A stretch of 35,736 nucleotides of DNA from Synechococcus sp. 8F6 (lineage in GTDB: Bacteria; Cyanobacteriota; Cyanobacteriia; PCC-6307; Cyanobiaceae). Positions 1-7,959 of this stretch are shown here, piece after piece. The notes under the pieces are model-generated. The model made no database searches, was not told where the DNA came from, and saw only the letters and a list, made by a program, of their open reading frames with translations. The first letter of the stretch is position 1; each line of letters starts with the position of its first letter. Location of the stretch: the NCBI RefSeq assembly GCF_002252665.1, contig NZ_NQKZ01000020.1, forward strand, positions 1 through 35,736, written 5' to 3'. The translations under genes and the position numbers were made by a program.

Positions 1-1
1 T

Positions 2-73
2 CGGCTCTTCCACTGGCTCCAACACCCTCCCTCTCAGGCGGTGCAGGCTCCCAGCTTCGGCATGACGCAGTGA
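2..73 (+). CDS. Possible 3' end of a hypothetical protein (partial)
   Basis: The reading frame entering the window at base 2 stays open until a TGA at 71-73 and encodes about 23 C-terminal residues ending in QAPSFGMTQ. Its third positions are mostly G or C, like the sure genes here, whereas the other two plus frames are poorer in this respect. That is the only argument for it being coding. The stop lies inside a small hairpin (63-81) that could help end transcription. The stretch is too short to name, and it could equally be non-coding. Confidence 0.3.
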   Translation, partial: RLFHWLQHPPSQAVQAPSFGMTQ

Positions 74-283
74 AAGCGTCAGTTCCTAAACTTTTCGATT
101 GTCCAGGTGCTTCCGCTTCCTCCCCCTCTCGGGAGCTCTAGGCGGAACGTCGCCTCCTGGCGACTCAGAAAACTTACAACACCGTCGGCTCTCGCCTCCT
201 TCTGCCATAAGCCTGCTCGCTTTCGGGTTTCCCCTTGCGCGCAGTCCAACAACATAACACCCCCTCTGACCGCTGAGCAAGGA
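74..283. other. Gap of 210 bases with consecutive hairpins
   Basis: No convincing gene is visible. Three inverted repeats can be read. One is TGACGC / GCGTCA (63-81, overlapping the preceding stop). The second pairs TTCCGC (111-116) with GCGGAA (142-147), with an inner CTCCC / GGGAG (120-135). The third is a perfect GTCGCC-TCCT-GGCGAC (149-164). The last two sit back to back, so either strand would fold as RNA. None is followed by a clean U-run, so they are not classical terminators. A 40-codon minus-strand frame starting with ATG runs across the hairpins and is very rich in Arg, Lys and Pro; its composition does not look like that of a real protein. The gap may hold a small RNA or the leader of a gene beyond the left edge. 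Confidence 0.35.
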
Positions 284-1093
284 TCAGGCCACAAGCGCCT
301 CGGCCCACGGCATGAAACGGGCAAGGGTGTCCGGTCGATCGGCCGCCAGCACAGGGAAGTCGGCCGTTGAGAGATCGGACCCGGCGGCGATGGCCTCCGG
401 CGATCGCACCAACCAACGGATCGGACAGCCGAGCTCGCTGAGCACCAACCAGGCGGCGGCCAGATCCCAAATCTTGGGAGTCGCCTCCAGGGCCGACACC
501 GTCTGGCCCATGGCCACACTCACCAGATTGAGGCTGGCCACGCCGAGCAGGCGGATCTTGCCGGGGAAGCGTTGGTTGGGCAGTTTCTGCAACACCCCGA
601 TCGAGCGGCTGCACAGCGACGCACAACCGGCGGGGTGGCTCTGCCGGGACGGAGGCTGGAGCAAGCGGCAATTGCGCCAGGCTCCCTGACCACGGATGGC
701 CACGATGCGTTGGCGCAGCGGCGGCACATCCAGCACCGCCAGCACCGGGATACCACCCTCAAAACGTGCCAGGGAGATGGCCCAATAGGGGATGCCGGCG
801 GCAAAATTCGTGGTGCCATCGAGCGGATCCACCACCCAGTAAGCATCGCTCCCTGGCACGGTTTTGTCCCCTTCTTCGCTGAGGACTCCCTCGCCGGGAT
901 ACAGCTGGGCCAATCCCTCCACCAGGGTGGCGTCACTCCAGCGGTCGCAGGCGGTGATCAGGCTGCCATCCGCTTTGAGATCGGAGGCCATGTGGCCAAA
1001 ATCGGCGCGTTGGCGCTCGGCCACCCGATCGAGCAGGGCGTCCAGACCAGGACTGAGATGCGGGGCCGGGAGGGTGGTGGGATCAGCGTTCAT
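284..1093 (-). CDS. Inositol monophosphatase family protein
   Basis: This is a predicted Mg2+-dependent phosphatase of the inositol-phosphatase / histidinol-phosphatase / CysQ superfamily, 269 aa, about the usual family length. The metal-binding signatures are present: LSEEG at residues 72-76, DPLDGTTNF at 89-97 and the C-terminal metal motif around PKIWDLAAAW (207-216). The real substrate cannot be read from sequence; in cyanobacteria paralogues act on inositol phosphates, histidinol phosphate or PAP. It is the last gene of a minus-strand run. Its ATG overlaps the TGA of the upstream pucC-like gene by 4 nt (ATGA at 1090-1093), so translation is probably coupled. No terminator with a U-run is visible after its stop. 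Confidence 0.85.
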   Translation of the reverse strand: MNADPTTLPAPHLSPGLDALLDRVAERQRADFGHMASDLKADGSLITACDRWSDATLVEGLAQLYPGEGVLSEEGDKTVPGSDAYWVVDPLDGTTNFAAGIPYWAISLARFEGGIPVLAVLDVPPLRQRIVAIRGQGAWRNCRLLQPPSRQSHPAGCASLCSRSIGVLQKLPNQRFPGKIRLLGVASLNLVSVAMGQTVSALEATPKIWDLAAAWLVLSELGCPIRWLVRSPEAIAAGSDLSTADFPVLAADRPDTLARFMPWAEALVA

Positions 1094-2508
1094 CCGAGCT
1101 CGAGGGCCAGCACCTTGCTGAGGCTCCTCCCCGTATCCTCCCTGAACTGACGCAGGTTGACGCGGCTCAGCAACAGCAAAGCCGCAAAAGCCACAGCCGC
1201 CTCCGCACTGAACACGAGCGCGTAGGGGGCATAGGTGGAGGCTGGCAGGTCGAAGACCTGTTGCAGCGCCCGAGCCAGATCGAACAAACCACCCCCCACC
1301 ACCTTGCCGAGGGCCCTGGAGAGGGCCTGGGCCAATCCCCAGACGCCCACAAAGGTGCCCGCCGCTTCCGGCAGGGTGAGATCCAGCATCAGCACCAGGG
1401 CGCTGTTGGTGCCGATGCCCGCCGCCAGACCAAACAGCAGCATCACCAGCTGAAGCACGGGCACCCGACCCACTAAACCAGCAAGGGCCAGAAGCACGAG
1501 GCTGGCGAGAATCAGCTGACAGCCCAGCCGGGCTGTGGCCAACTTGCCAAGCCTTGGCACGATCCAGAGGCCGGCGAGCAACAGGCCCACCAGCGTGCCC
1601 ATGCCCCAGAACGCATTGAGGGAGGCCGTGGCGGCTATCGGCATGCCAAACACGTCGGCGCCATAACTTTCCAGGATGGGGTCCTGGAGAAACAGCGCCA
1701 GGGTGAACAGCACCAGAAAGGAGAAAAACACCAGCACCTGACGGCTGGACGTGATCAGAGCCCAGGTCTGGGCGAGGGTGATGGCGTCATCGCGGCGCTC
1801 GCTAGCCAAACCAGACGGGTCCCTGACGCCACCGGGCTCCAGCCCCAAGGTGGCGACCACCGTGAGGGCCAGCACCACCACCACCACCTTGGCCATGAAT
1901 CCCAGCAACACAGGCTCCAGAAGGGCTGGATCGGTGATGCCATCCAGCCCGCGCAGGTTGAGGCTGATGGCGATCGCGCCGATGACGATGCCCACCGTGA
2001 GCAGGCACCAGATGATGCCCACCGCCCGGGGCCGCTCCACTTCGCTGGTGCGATCGATCACCAGGGCGAGGTAGGGGGTGGTGGCCAGAGAAATGGCCAA
2101 CCCATAGCAGGCAAACAGCCCGCACAGGCCAGCGATCCCAAGGCCCAACTCCGGCTGGGAGGCGCTGTCCAGCAAGCGACCCACATGAAAGATCAGAGGG
2201 ATCGACAGCACGGCCAGTCCACAGAACAGCGCCGTACCCAGCCAGATGTAGGGCGTGCGATGGCGGCCCCCAACCGGATGGGCATCCGAGATCTGACCAA
2301 ACAGCACCCGGGATGGGGCAACAAACTGCTCAAAAGCCAGAGCGCCTCCAACCAGCAGGCCAGGAAAGCCGAGCTCACTCAGCATCACCCGGTTCAGCAG
2401 GCCAGCAAAAACAACGGCCAAACAGCCAAGGCAGCCCTGAAACAGCCCCAGACGCAGGGTATTGGCCAGGCCCAGAGTCGGGTGCTGACCAGCCAAAGTG
2501 GCGCTCAC
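1090..2508 (-). CDS. BCH/PucC family major facilitator protein
   Basis: This 472-aa polytopic membrane protein has about twelve hydrophobic segments and the look of the PucC / BCH2 group of MFS proteins. An N-terminal stretch around residues 20-90 contains LNRVMLSELGFP, PSRVLFGQISDAHP and GRHRTPYIWLG. Family members are tied to chlorophyll or light-harvesting complex assembly in phototrophs; cyanobacterial paralogues are thought to move or chaperone chlorophyll at the thylakoid membrane. The start is taken as GTG at 2508, only 4 nt after the stop of the tolC-like gene, and the end overlaps the inositol monophosphatase start by 4 nt. That places it mid-operon. The family call is firm; the cargo is inference. 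Confidence 0.85.
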   Translation of the reverse strand: MSATLAGQHPTLGLANTLRLGLFQGCLGCLAVVFAGLLNRVMLSELGFPGLLVGGALAFEQFVAPSRVLFGQISDAHPVGGRHRTPYIWLGTALFCGLAVLSIPLIFHVGRLLDSASQPELGLGIAGLCGLFACYGLAISLATTPYLALVIDRTSEVERPRAVGIIWCLLTVGIVIGAIAISLNLRGLDGITDPALLEPVLLGFMAKVVVVVLALTVVATLGLEPGGVRDPSGLASERRDDAITLAQTWALITSSRQVLVFFSFLVLFTLALFLQDPILESYGADVFGMPIAATASLNAFWGMGTLVGLLLAGLWIVPRLGKLATARLGCQLILASLVLLALAGLVGRVPVLQLVMLLFGLAAGIGTNSALVLMLDLTLPEAAGTFVGVWGLAQALSRALGKVVGGGLFDLARALQQVFDLPASTYAPYALVFSAEAAVAFAALLLLSRVNLRQFREDTGRSLSKVLALELG

Positions 2509-2512
2509 CGGC

Positions 2513-4210
2513 TCAAACCGCTCCTTGGGAGGCAGCCTGACAGGCCGGGATCAAGGGAGTGGGTTCCACGGGCACATCGGAAGCACCGACTGGCTTCGCA
2601 GCAGGGAGAGACTGGGGCGTACAGCTGGCCACCTGATCGAGACCAGTTCGGCGACGCAGCTCTGCCAAGCGCTTGTTGTAGTCGGTGATGGCATTGGAGT
2701 AGCGCACCTCGGCTTGGGTGAGATCACGCTGGTTGTCCACCACCTCCCGTTGGGTGGTGACACCGGCCTGGAAGCGCAGACGGGCCAAGCGCAGCGATTC
2801 CCGGGCTGAGATCACTTCCCGGGAGGTGGTGACGATGTTGCGGTTGTTCTTTTCGAGCTCGTAGAAGCTGGTTTCCACCTCTTGACGGATGCCGTCACGG
2901 CGCTGGGCAAAGCGGAAGGTGTTCTCCTGCGCGAGCTGCTTGTTCTGCCGCGACTGGGCTACGGCGGCACCGCCGTCAAAGAGCCGCCAGCTCAGGTTGA
3001 GCCCGAGGGCCGTTTCGTAATTTGCGCCATCTGCGCCGGGCTGAGCCGTGACAACGGACTCGTTGCCGTTGAAGACATTCCCGGTGAAGCCGGCAAAAAT
3101 ATTGAGAAATGGCTGAACGGCTCCCAGGGCCGCATTAGCCTGGCTGTTGGCGATTGAGATGTCGAGCAGGGCCTGATCGAGCTCTTCGCGGAAGGTGTAG
3201 GCCGCGATGATGCTCTCCTGCAAGGAGGGCTGCCAGACCCCGAACACCCGGGCTGGATCCTTGGCGGTTGGGGTGACGTTCTGGGGCAGGTCCAACAGGG
3301 CCGCCAGCGTGCGGCGCGCAATCGCCTGGGCCGCCAGGGAGTTGGTGAGCAACTGCTGGTCGCGGGAGAGCTGGGTTTCGGCCTCCAGCACCTCCAACTT
3401 GGTGGCTACCCCGGCCTGGAAGCGGGCCTTAGCATCCCGCAGGCTCACGATCGAAGCCCGCACCGACTCCTGGCCGATCCGCACCTGATCATCGGCCTGC
3501 TGCAGATCGAAGTAGATGGACGCCGTCTGCAGTCGCAGATCCCTCAGAGCGATCACGTATTGGAACTTGGCCTTTTCAAACTGATCACGGGCCGCCGCGA
3601 TCGTGGGGACCCGCTGGGGATTGATCAGGGACCACTGGGCCGTCAGAGCGGCACCGAGGGACCAGCGTTCCGTTGCTGAAATCGATGTGGTGCCGTTGGC
3701 AGCATCCGAACGCGCCTGACCGGTGGTGAAGGTCGGCAGCGAGTTGGCTTGCAAGTTGAGGTTGGGATACCACTGAGCAATTTGGGCCCGCAGGTTGCTC
3801 TGGGCCTGATCCACCTGGCTGGCGATCGCCTTGAGATTGGGGTTGTTCACCTCTGCCAGATTTTCGACCTCCAGCAAACCAAGGGGCCGCAACTCGAGGA
3901 TTCGCACCTGCTCCGGCTTGACCGGCAGGGCCAAGGAGGCTGGAGCTGGAAGGTTGTTCAGGCCAGGAGCCAGCTGGGTGGCTGCCGGCGTCACCAGGGT
4001 GGGATTGACTTTGGGGCGGTACCCCCGCACTTGGGTGGGGCTACCGCCCCGAGGCGTTTCAGGGGCGAGGGGCAACGGCGGAGGCATTGGCAAGCCAGCC
4101 TCCGCCTGAGACGGGGGTGAAGCAGCTGAATCCTGGGCCTCAGCGGCAAGCGCCACCATCGGAGCCCCCAGCAGGCCGATGAGCGCGAGTCGAGAGATGG
4201 ATTTGGACAC
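2513..4210 (-). CDS. TolC family outer-membrane efflux protein
   Basis: This 565-aa protein starts at GTG (4210) with a signal peptide, MSKSISRLALIGLLGAPMVA, and a likely cleavage after ALA near residue 22. A Pro-rich linker of about 100 residues follows. Then come two long homologous halves of alpha-helical heptads, each with the outer-membrane-factor pattern (LEVLEAETQLSRDQQLL in the first, REVVDNQRDLTQAEVRY in the second). TolC proteins form trimeric channels across the outer membrane for type I secretion or drug efflux. No membrane-fusion or inner-membrane pump gene is adjacent here, so the partner must lie elsewhere. It lies 26 nt downstream of the TIGR03279 gene and 4 nt upstream of the pucC-like gene. 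Confidence 0.9.
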   Translation of the reverse strand: MSKSISRLALIGLLGAPMVALAAEAQDSAASPPSQAEAGLPMPPPLPLAPETPRGGSPTQVRGYRPKVNPTLVTPAATQLAPGLNNLPAPASLALPVKPEQVRILELRPLGLLEVENLAEVNNPNLKAIASQVDQAQSNLRAQIAQWYPNLNLQANSLPTFTTGQARSDAANGTTSISATERWSLGAALTAQWSLINPQRVPTIAAARDQFEKAKFQYVIALRDLRLQTASIYFDLQQADDQVRIGQESVRASIVSLRDAKARFQAGVATKLEVLEAETQLSRDQQLLTNSLAAQAIARRTLAALLDLPQNVTPTAKDPARVFGVWQPSLQESIIAAYTFREELDQALLDISIANSQANAALGAVQPFLNIFAGFTGNVFNGNESVVTAQPGADGANYETALGLNLSWRLFDGGAAVAQSRQNKQLAQENTFRFAQRRDGIRQEVETSFYELEKNNRNIVTTSREVISARESLRLARLRFQAGVTTQREVVDNQRDLTQAEVRYSNAITDYNKRLAELRRRTGLDQVASCTPQSLPAAKPVGASDVPVEPTPLIPACQAASQGAV

Positions 4211-4236
4211 GCCTGATACAGCCTGATGGCCAGATC

Positions 4237-5631
4237 TTAATGAGATCGAAAATTCTCATCGAAGCAGGAGGCCACAAGGTCGTCTGCCCCCCCCAGCAGC
4301 CGGATGGGCACAGGCAGTTGGCGCTCCAGCTCAACCAGGGTGAGGTCGTCCAGGAAGACTGGCTCCCCCTGGCGCAGCATCACGGCCGGCAGCAGCAGGG
4401 CCTCGCCCAGATCGCGACCCGACAGGCCTGCCAGCAGATCCGAACCCGTCAACAGGCCCGTCACCACCTGCTCCTGGCCCCAATAGGGGCTGGGTAGGCC
4501 CTGCAGGATCAACTCCAGGCCGTCCACAGCATTCAGCCGTGCCACCACAGGCTCGAGCGCTTTGGCCACCAACTGGCCCACCACCCAGCTGAGGCGCCGC
4601 GGCCGGGGCAAGGCCTGGGGCAGGTTTTGGGTGGCCTCATCAAGCGCTTCCAGAAAGGCGCGAATGCTGCCCACACCGTTTTCCTGTTGGGGCAAATCCT
4701 CATACTCCGCCCGGGGCGGTAGGGGCAGGCCGGCCATCAGGTACCACTCATCCGACAACCAGGCAAAACGGCTGCCCAGGTCTTGCTGGAACTGTTGCTG
4801 CAGGGGTTCCACAAGGGCGATCACCTGGCGCGCGGCGTGGCGATTAACAGGCACCAACGCATCCCCATCGGGACGAAAGCGGGTGAGGCCCACCGGCACC
4901 ACCGCCACCGAGAGCACCGCGGGCCACTCCCCAGCGGCGAACGCGGCCAGATCGTGCAGGGTCTGCTGCAACGCCGGGCCGTCGTTGATCCCAGGGCACA
5001 CCACCACCTGGGCGTGGATCTGCAGATCCCGCTGGGCAAACCAGCCCAACTGCTCGAGCAGCAGGCCAGCCCGTGGATTCACCAGCAAGCGGCTGCGCAA
5101 CTCCGGCTCGGTGGCATGCACCGAAACAAACAAGGGGGAGAGCCGCTGCTCCTCAATGCGCTGCCAGTCGGCGGCGGTGAGGTTGGTGAGCGTCAGATAG
5201 GAGCCGTAAAGAAAACTGAGGCGATAGTCGTCGTCTTTGAGGTAGAGGCTGCTGCGGCGCCCTGGCGGCTGCTGATCGATGAAACAGAAGGGGCAGGCGT
5301 TGTTGCACTGCTTGAGCCCGTCGAACAGGGCCTCGGTGAAGCCCAGGCCCAGGCCTTCGTCGAGATCCTTCTCCAGCTCCACCGTGTGGCGGGTGCCATC
5401 GGAATCTTCCACCTCGAGGGTGAGCTCCTCCTCACCCACCAGAAACTGCAGGTCGATCAGATCCCGCGGGCGTTTGCCGTTGATGCTGAGCAGCCGATCG
5501 CCGGGCTGAAAGCCGAGCTCTTCACCGATGGAGCCTGGCTCCACCGTGGCCACCACGGCTGGGGCCGGCAACCGGGGGGACGTGCCATCGAGGGCAGCCA
5601 GGGCAATCCCCGCAGAGGGCTCATTCCACAC
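4237..5631 (-). CDS. TIGR03279/DUF512 protein: PDZ plus CxxxCxxC Fe-S oxidoreductase-like
   Basis: This 464-aa protein belongs to the cyanobacterial group annotated as a putative Fe-S oxidoreductase (TIGR03279). Residues 24-75 resemble a PDZ fold (VEPGSIGEELGFQPGDRLLS). A C109-x3-C113-x2-C116 cluster then follows in CNNACPFCFIDQ, the spacing used by radical SAM proteins to hold a 4Fe-4S cluster. The C-terminal half is the DUF512 region. The open frame runs far upstream into uppP, so the start must be internal. I chose GTG at 5631, which leaves 23 nt after the uppP stop and gives an N-terminus (WNEPSAGIALAAL) just before the PDZ. No good Shine-Dalgarno supports it, so the start is uncertain. 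The function is unknown, though the family is conserved in oxygenic phototrophs. Confidence 0.8.
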   Translation of the reverse strand: MWNEPSAGIALAALDGTSPRLPAPAVVATVEPGSIGEELGFQPGDRLLSINGKRPRDLIDLQFLVGEEELTLEVEDSDGTRHTVELEKDLDEGLGLGFTEALFDGLKQCNNACPFCFIDQQPPGRRSSLYLKDDDYRLSFLYGSYLTLTNLTAADWQRIEEQRLSPLFVSVHATEPELRSRLLVNPRAGLLLEQLGWFAQRDLQIHAQVVVCPGINDGPALQQTLHDLAAFAAGEWPAVLSVAVVPVGLTRFRPDGDALVPVNRHAARQVIALVEPLQQQFQQDLGSRFAWLSDEWYLMAGLPLPPRAEYEDLPQQENGVGSIRAFLEALDEATQNLPQALPRPRRLSWVVGQLVAKALEPVVARLNAVDGLELILQGLPSPYWGQEQVVTGLLTGSDLLAGLSGRDLGEALLLPAVMLRQGEPVFLDDLTLVELERQLPVPIRLLGGADDLVASCFDENFRSH

Positions 5632-5654
5632 GGCGGGAGGTGGTACGCAAAGAA

Positions 5655-6536
5655 CTAGCCATTTACTCTGGCGCCCAACCAGATCAGGATGGCAACGCCG
5701 AACAGCAGCCGGTAGATCACAAACACCCAGGTGCTGTGGTGCTGCAGGAAACGCAGCAACCAGGCAATCGCGACCCACGACACCACCGCCGCGGCCGCGA
5801 TTCCCACCAGCATGGGCACCACGCCGCCGCCGGAGGGGGCACTGAAGGCCTCCTTTAACGACACCAGTCCGGCCAGGGTGATCGCCGGAATGCCCAACAA
5901 GAAGGAGAAGCGGGCCGCCGCCTGGCGCTGCCAGCTGTCGAAGAGAGCAGCGGTGAGGGTGCTGCCGGAGCGGGAGACGCCGGGTACGAGCGCCAGGGTC
6001 TGGGCCAGACCCACCCACAGACCATCACGGGGCTGCACGTCGTCGAGCTGCCGGCGGCGGCTGCCCACCCATTCAGCCCAGGCCAACAACAGGGCCATCA
6101 CGATGGACACGACCGCGATCGAACCCATGCTGCGCAGCGGCGAGTTGTCGTAACCCGGCACCCAGAGCTTCAAAGCCAGACCCGCCAACACGATCGGCAC
6201 GGTGCCCAGGGCGATGGCAACCCCCATGCGGGCGGAGGGATCGCTCCATTGGCCATAGCGGAAGGCCCTGGCCACCCCGCGCAGCACCTCAGCCAGGTCG
6301 GCACGGAAATAGCCGAGCACCGCCGCAATGCTGCCCAGTTGGATCACGGCAGTCACCGCCACCCCTGGATCCCCCCAGCCCAGCAGCACCGGCACCACCT
6401 TGAGATGGGCCGTGCTGCTGATCGGCAAAAACTCCGTCAGCCCCTGCACCACGCCGAGGATGAGCGATCGAAAGCAGGCTTCCCAAATCCCGATGATCGG
6501 GGGGGTCAGATCCGGAAGAACGGCAAACAGGGCCAT
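5655..6536 (-). CDS. uppP: Undecaprenyl-diphosphate phosphatase (UppP/BacA)
   Basis: This 293-aa integral membrane protein recycles the lipid carrier for peptidoglycan and surface polysaccharides by removing a phosphate from undecaprenyl diphosphate. Both family signatures are visible: GVVQGLTEFLPISSTAH near residue 30 and PGVSRSGST near residue 180. There are about eight hydrophobic segments, and the length is typical. The ATG at 6536 was chosen because it gives the usual short N-terminus before the first motif, although the frame stays open further upstream. It is the first gene of the five-gene minus-strand run that ends at 284. A divergent gap of about 140 bases separates it from the DUF3120 gene and must carry its promoter. 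Confidence 0.95.
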   Translation of the reverse strand: MALFAVLPDLTPPIIGIWEACFRSLILGVVQGLTEFLPISSTAHLKVVPVLLGWGDPGVAVTAVIQLGSIAAVLGYFRADLAEVLRGVARAFRYGQWSDPSARMGVAIALGTVPIVLAGLALKLWVPGYDNSPLRSMGSIAVVSIVMALLLAWAEWVGSRRRQLDDVQPRDGLWVGLAQTLALVPGVSRSGSTLTAALFDSWQRQAAARFSFLLGIPAITLAGLVSLKEAFSAPSGGGVVPMLVGIAAAAVVSWVAIAWLLRFLQHHSTWVFVIYRLLFGVAILIWLGARVNG

Positions 6537-6678
6537 GCGGTGCCGGGCAAACTCGGCCGACCCTATGGCCGGAGCCCCCGCTCGACCCCTTAAGGTTGGA
6601 CAACTTTCTTTACATCCCTTGGTGGTCGGGGTCCGTCCCAGCGCACAGTCTCCGGCTCTGGGCCAACCGCTTGCCGCG

Positions 6679-7398
6679 GTGGGCAACGGGTTTTTGGCGT
6701 CGACGCCATGGGCCAGCAATGGCGCCTGGGCGTGGCTCCAGGCGGCTCAGAACCCTGGACTGATCCTGATCAGCGGCGTGTTGGTCACCCTGCCGGTGTT
6801 CCTGCAGGCCCCTTGGGTGCGGCTGGCCCCCTTCAGCGCTGCGCTGTTCACCGTGCCGCTGCTGGCTTTTGCCCTGGCGCTGGCCCACCACCCCAACCCC
6901 CGGATCCGCCGCAGCGGCGAGCTGCTGGTGGGGTTCTGCGGCAGCTGGCTGGGGGGGTGTCTGTTCTGGGGCTGGGTTCGGTTGCATCCCCTTTGGCATC
7001 TGCCGATTGAGGCCTTCGCTCTGCCGCTGGCCCTTGCGGGGCTGCAGGGACGCTGGAAGTTGGCCTGCGGCTTTTATCTGGGCTCCCTGATGGGGACGGC
7101 CTTCACAGATGCCGCCATGGCGGCCACAGGCGTGATGCCCTTTTGGCCCCAGGTGCTGAGTGCCAGCCCTGCGGATGCTCCGCTGCTGCTGCAGGCCGCC
7201 GCCCAGCAGGTGCTGGCTCCCCTGCCCCTGGCCCTGGTGTTGCTCTGCGGGGCGCTGTTGCTGCAGGCCTGCCGCTGGCTCTGGCAGCGGGGGCCGGTGG
7301 GGCGCATCACCGCCTCCGCCCTGGCCACCACCCTCGCAGTAGACGCCCTGTTTCTGCTGGCGGCCCTACTGGCGCCCAACCTGAGCGGGCTGATCTGA
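6679..7398 (+). CDS. DUF3120 cyanobacterial membrane protein
   Basis: This is a hydrophobic protein of about 239 aa with six or so membrane segments, recognisable as the DUF3120 group found in cyanobacteria. Conserved-looking parts are PVFLQAPWVRLAPF, the HLPIEAFALPLAL stretch and YLGSLMGTAFTDAAMA. No function is known. The start is unclear: there is no suitable ATG, and the candidates are GTG 6679 (used here), GTG 6622 or TTG 6619, none with a strong Shine-Dalgarno. A 6-bp stem CCTGGG / CCCAGG at 7412-7431 follows the stop without a U-run, so transcription may continue into psbU. Confidence 0.75.
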   Translation: MGNGFLASTPWASNGAWAWLQAAQNPGLILISGVLVTLPVFLQAPWVRLAPFSAALFTVPLLAFALALAHHPNPRIRRSGELLVGFCGSWLGGCLFWGWVRLHPLWHLPIEAFALPLALAGLQGRWKLACGFYLGSLMGTAFTDAAMAATGVMPFWPQVLSASPADAPLLLQAAAQQVLAPLPLALVLLCGALLLQACRWLWQRGPVGRITASALATTLAVDALFLLAALLAPNLSGLI

Positions 7399-7509
7399 AG
7401 ATCTGCAAAATCCTGGGGCAGCCAGCCCAGGGATCCAGTCTCAGCTCTGTAACGTTGAACTCTGGTGGCTTCGACCACCTCCCGTCCCGTAGTTCAACGG
7501 AGTGTCGTG

Positions 7510-7887
7510 ATGAAACGGCTGGTTGCCTGGCTGATGAGTGGGGTGGTGCTGGCCGGCCTCCTGATCACGTTGTTGATTCCCCCCGCCGCCTATGCCGCCG
7601 ACCGGCGCAACCTGGCCGACGACAAAATCGCCGAGCGGGCCGGCAAGGTGGACCTCAACAATTGCTCCGTCCGTCGCTTCCAGGATTATCCCGGCATGTA
7701 TCCCACCCTGGCCGGCAAGATCGTCCTGGGTGGTCCCTATCAGAGCGTCGATGATGTGCTCAGCCTGGATCTGACCGACCGTCAGAAGGAACTGTTCAAC
7801 AAGTACAAGGACAACTTCACCGTCACTGAGGCATCGATTGCCCTCAACGAGGGCGACGACCGCATCAACGATGGCCAATACCGCTGA
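7510..7887 (+). CDS. psbU: Photosystem II 12 kDa extrinsic protein PsbU
   Basis: PsbU is a lumenal protein that caps the oxygen-evolving complex of cyanobacterial photosystem II and stabilises its Mn and chloride site. This 125-aa precursor has a thylakoid/Sec signal peptide, MKRLVAWLMSGVVLAGLLIT, ending in AYA at residues 27-29, and a mature part of about 96 residues. The helix-hairpin-helix-like core reads KVDLNNCSVRRFQDYPG with YPTLAGKIV, as in PsbU. The start ATG is supported by GGAG seven bases upstream. A short GGTGG / CCACC hairpin lies in the leader (about 7463-7480), and a strong terminator follows at 7912-7941. Presence of psbU fits Synechococcus/Cyanobium rather than Prochlorococcus. 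Confidence 0.95.
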   Translation: MKRLVAWLMSGVVLAGLLITLLIPPAAYAADRRNLADDKIAERAGKVDLNNCSVRRFQDYPGMYPTLAGKIVLGGPYQSVDDVLSLDLTDRQKELFNKYKDNFTVTEASIALNEGDDRINDGQYR

Positions 7888-7911
7888 GCCCTAAGCTGAC
7901 TGCCACCTTGA

Positions 7912-7941
7912 AAGCCGTCGGGGCCTTCCGGCGGCTTTTTT
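7912..7941 (+). terminator. Rho-independent terminator of psbU
   Basis: A 10-bp stem, AAGCCGTCGG pairing with CCGGCGGCTT (one G-T pair), closes a six-base loop and is followed directly by a T-run (7936-7941). It lies 25 nt after the psbU stop and 19 nt before the first nadB start candidate, so it should separate the two transcripts. Confidence 0.9.
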
Positions 7942-7959
7942 AGTGCCGGTCCTTGCCGG

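Noticed and set aside
74-283. tmRNA coding piece (a minus frame reads VVSFLSRQE, vaguely like a tag)
   Set aside because: The tag of cyanobacterial tmRNA ends in Ala-rich residues before a stop, and no tRNA-like acceptor ends were found.
400-407. HIP1 octamers GCGATCGC (for example 400-407, 1970-1977, 3832-3839)
   Set aside because: These are common across many cyanobacterial genomes and are a composition trait, not a local feature.
7412-7431. Terminator after DUF3120
   Set aside because: The stem CCTGGG / CCCAGG has no U-run, so read-through into psbU cannot be excluded.
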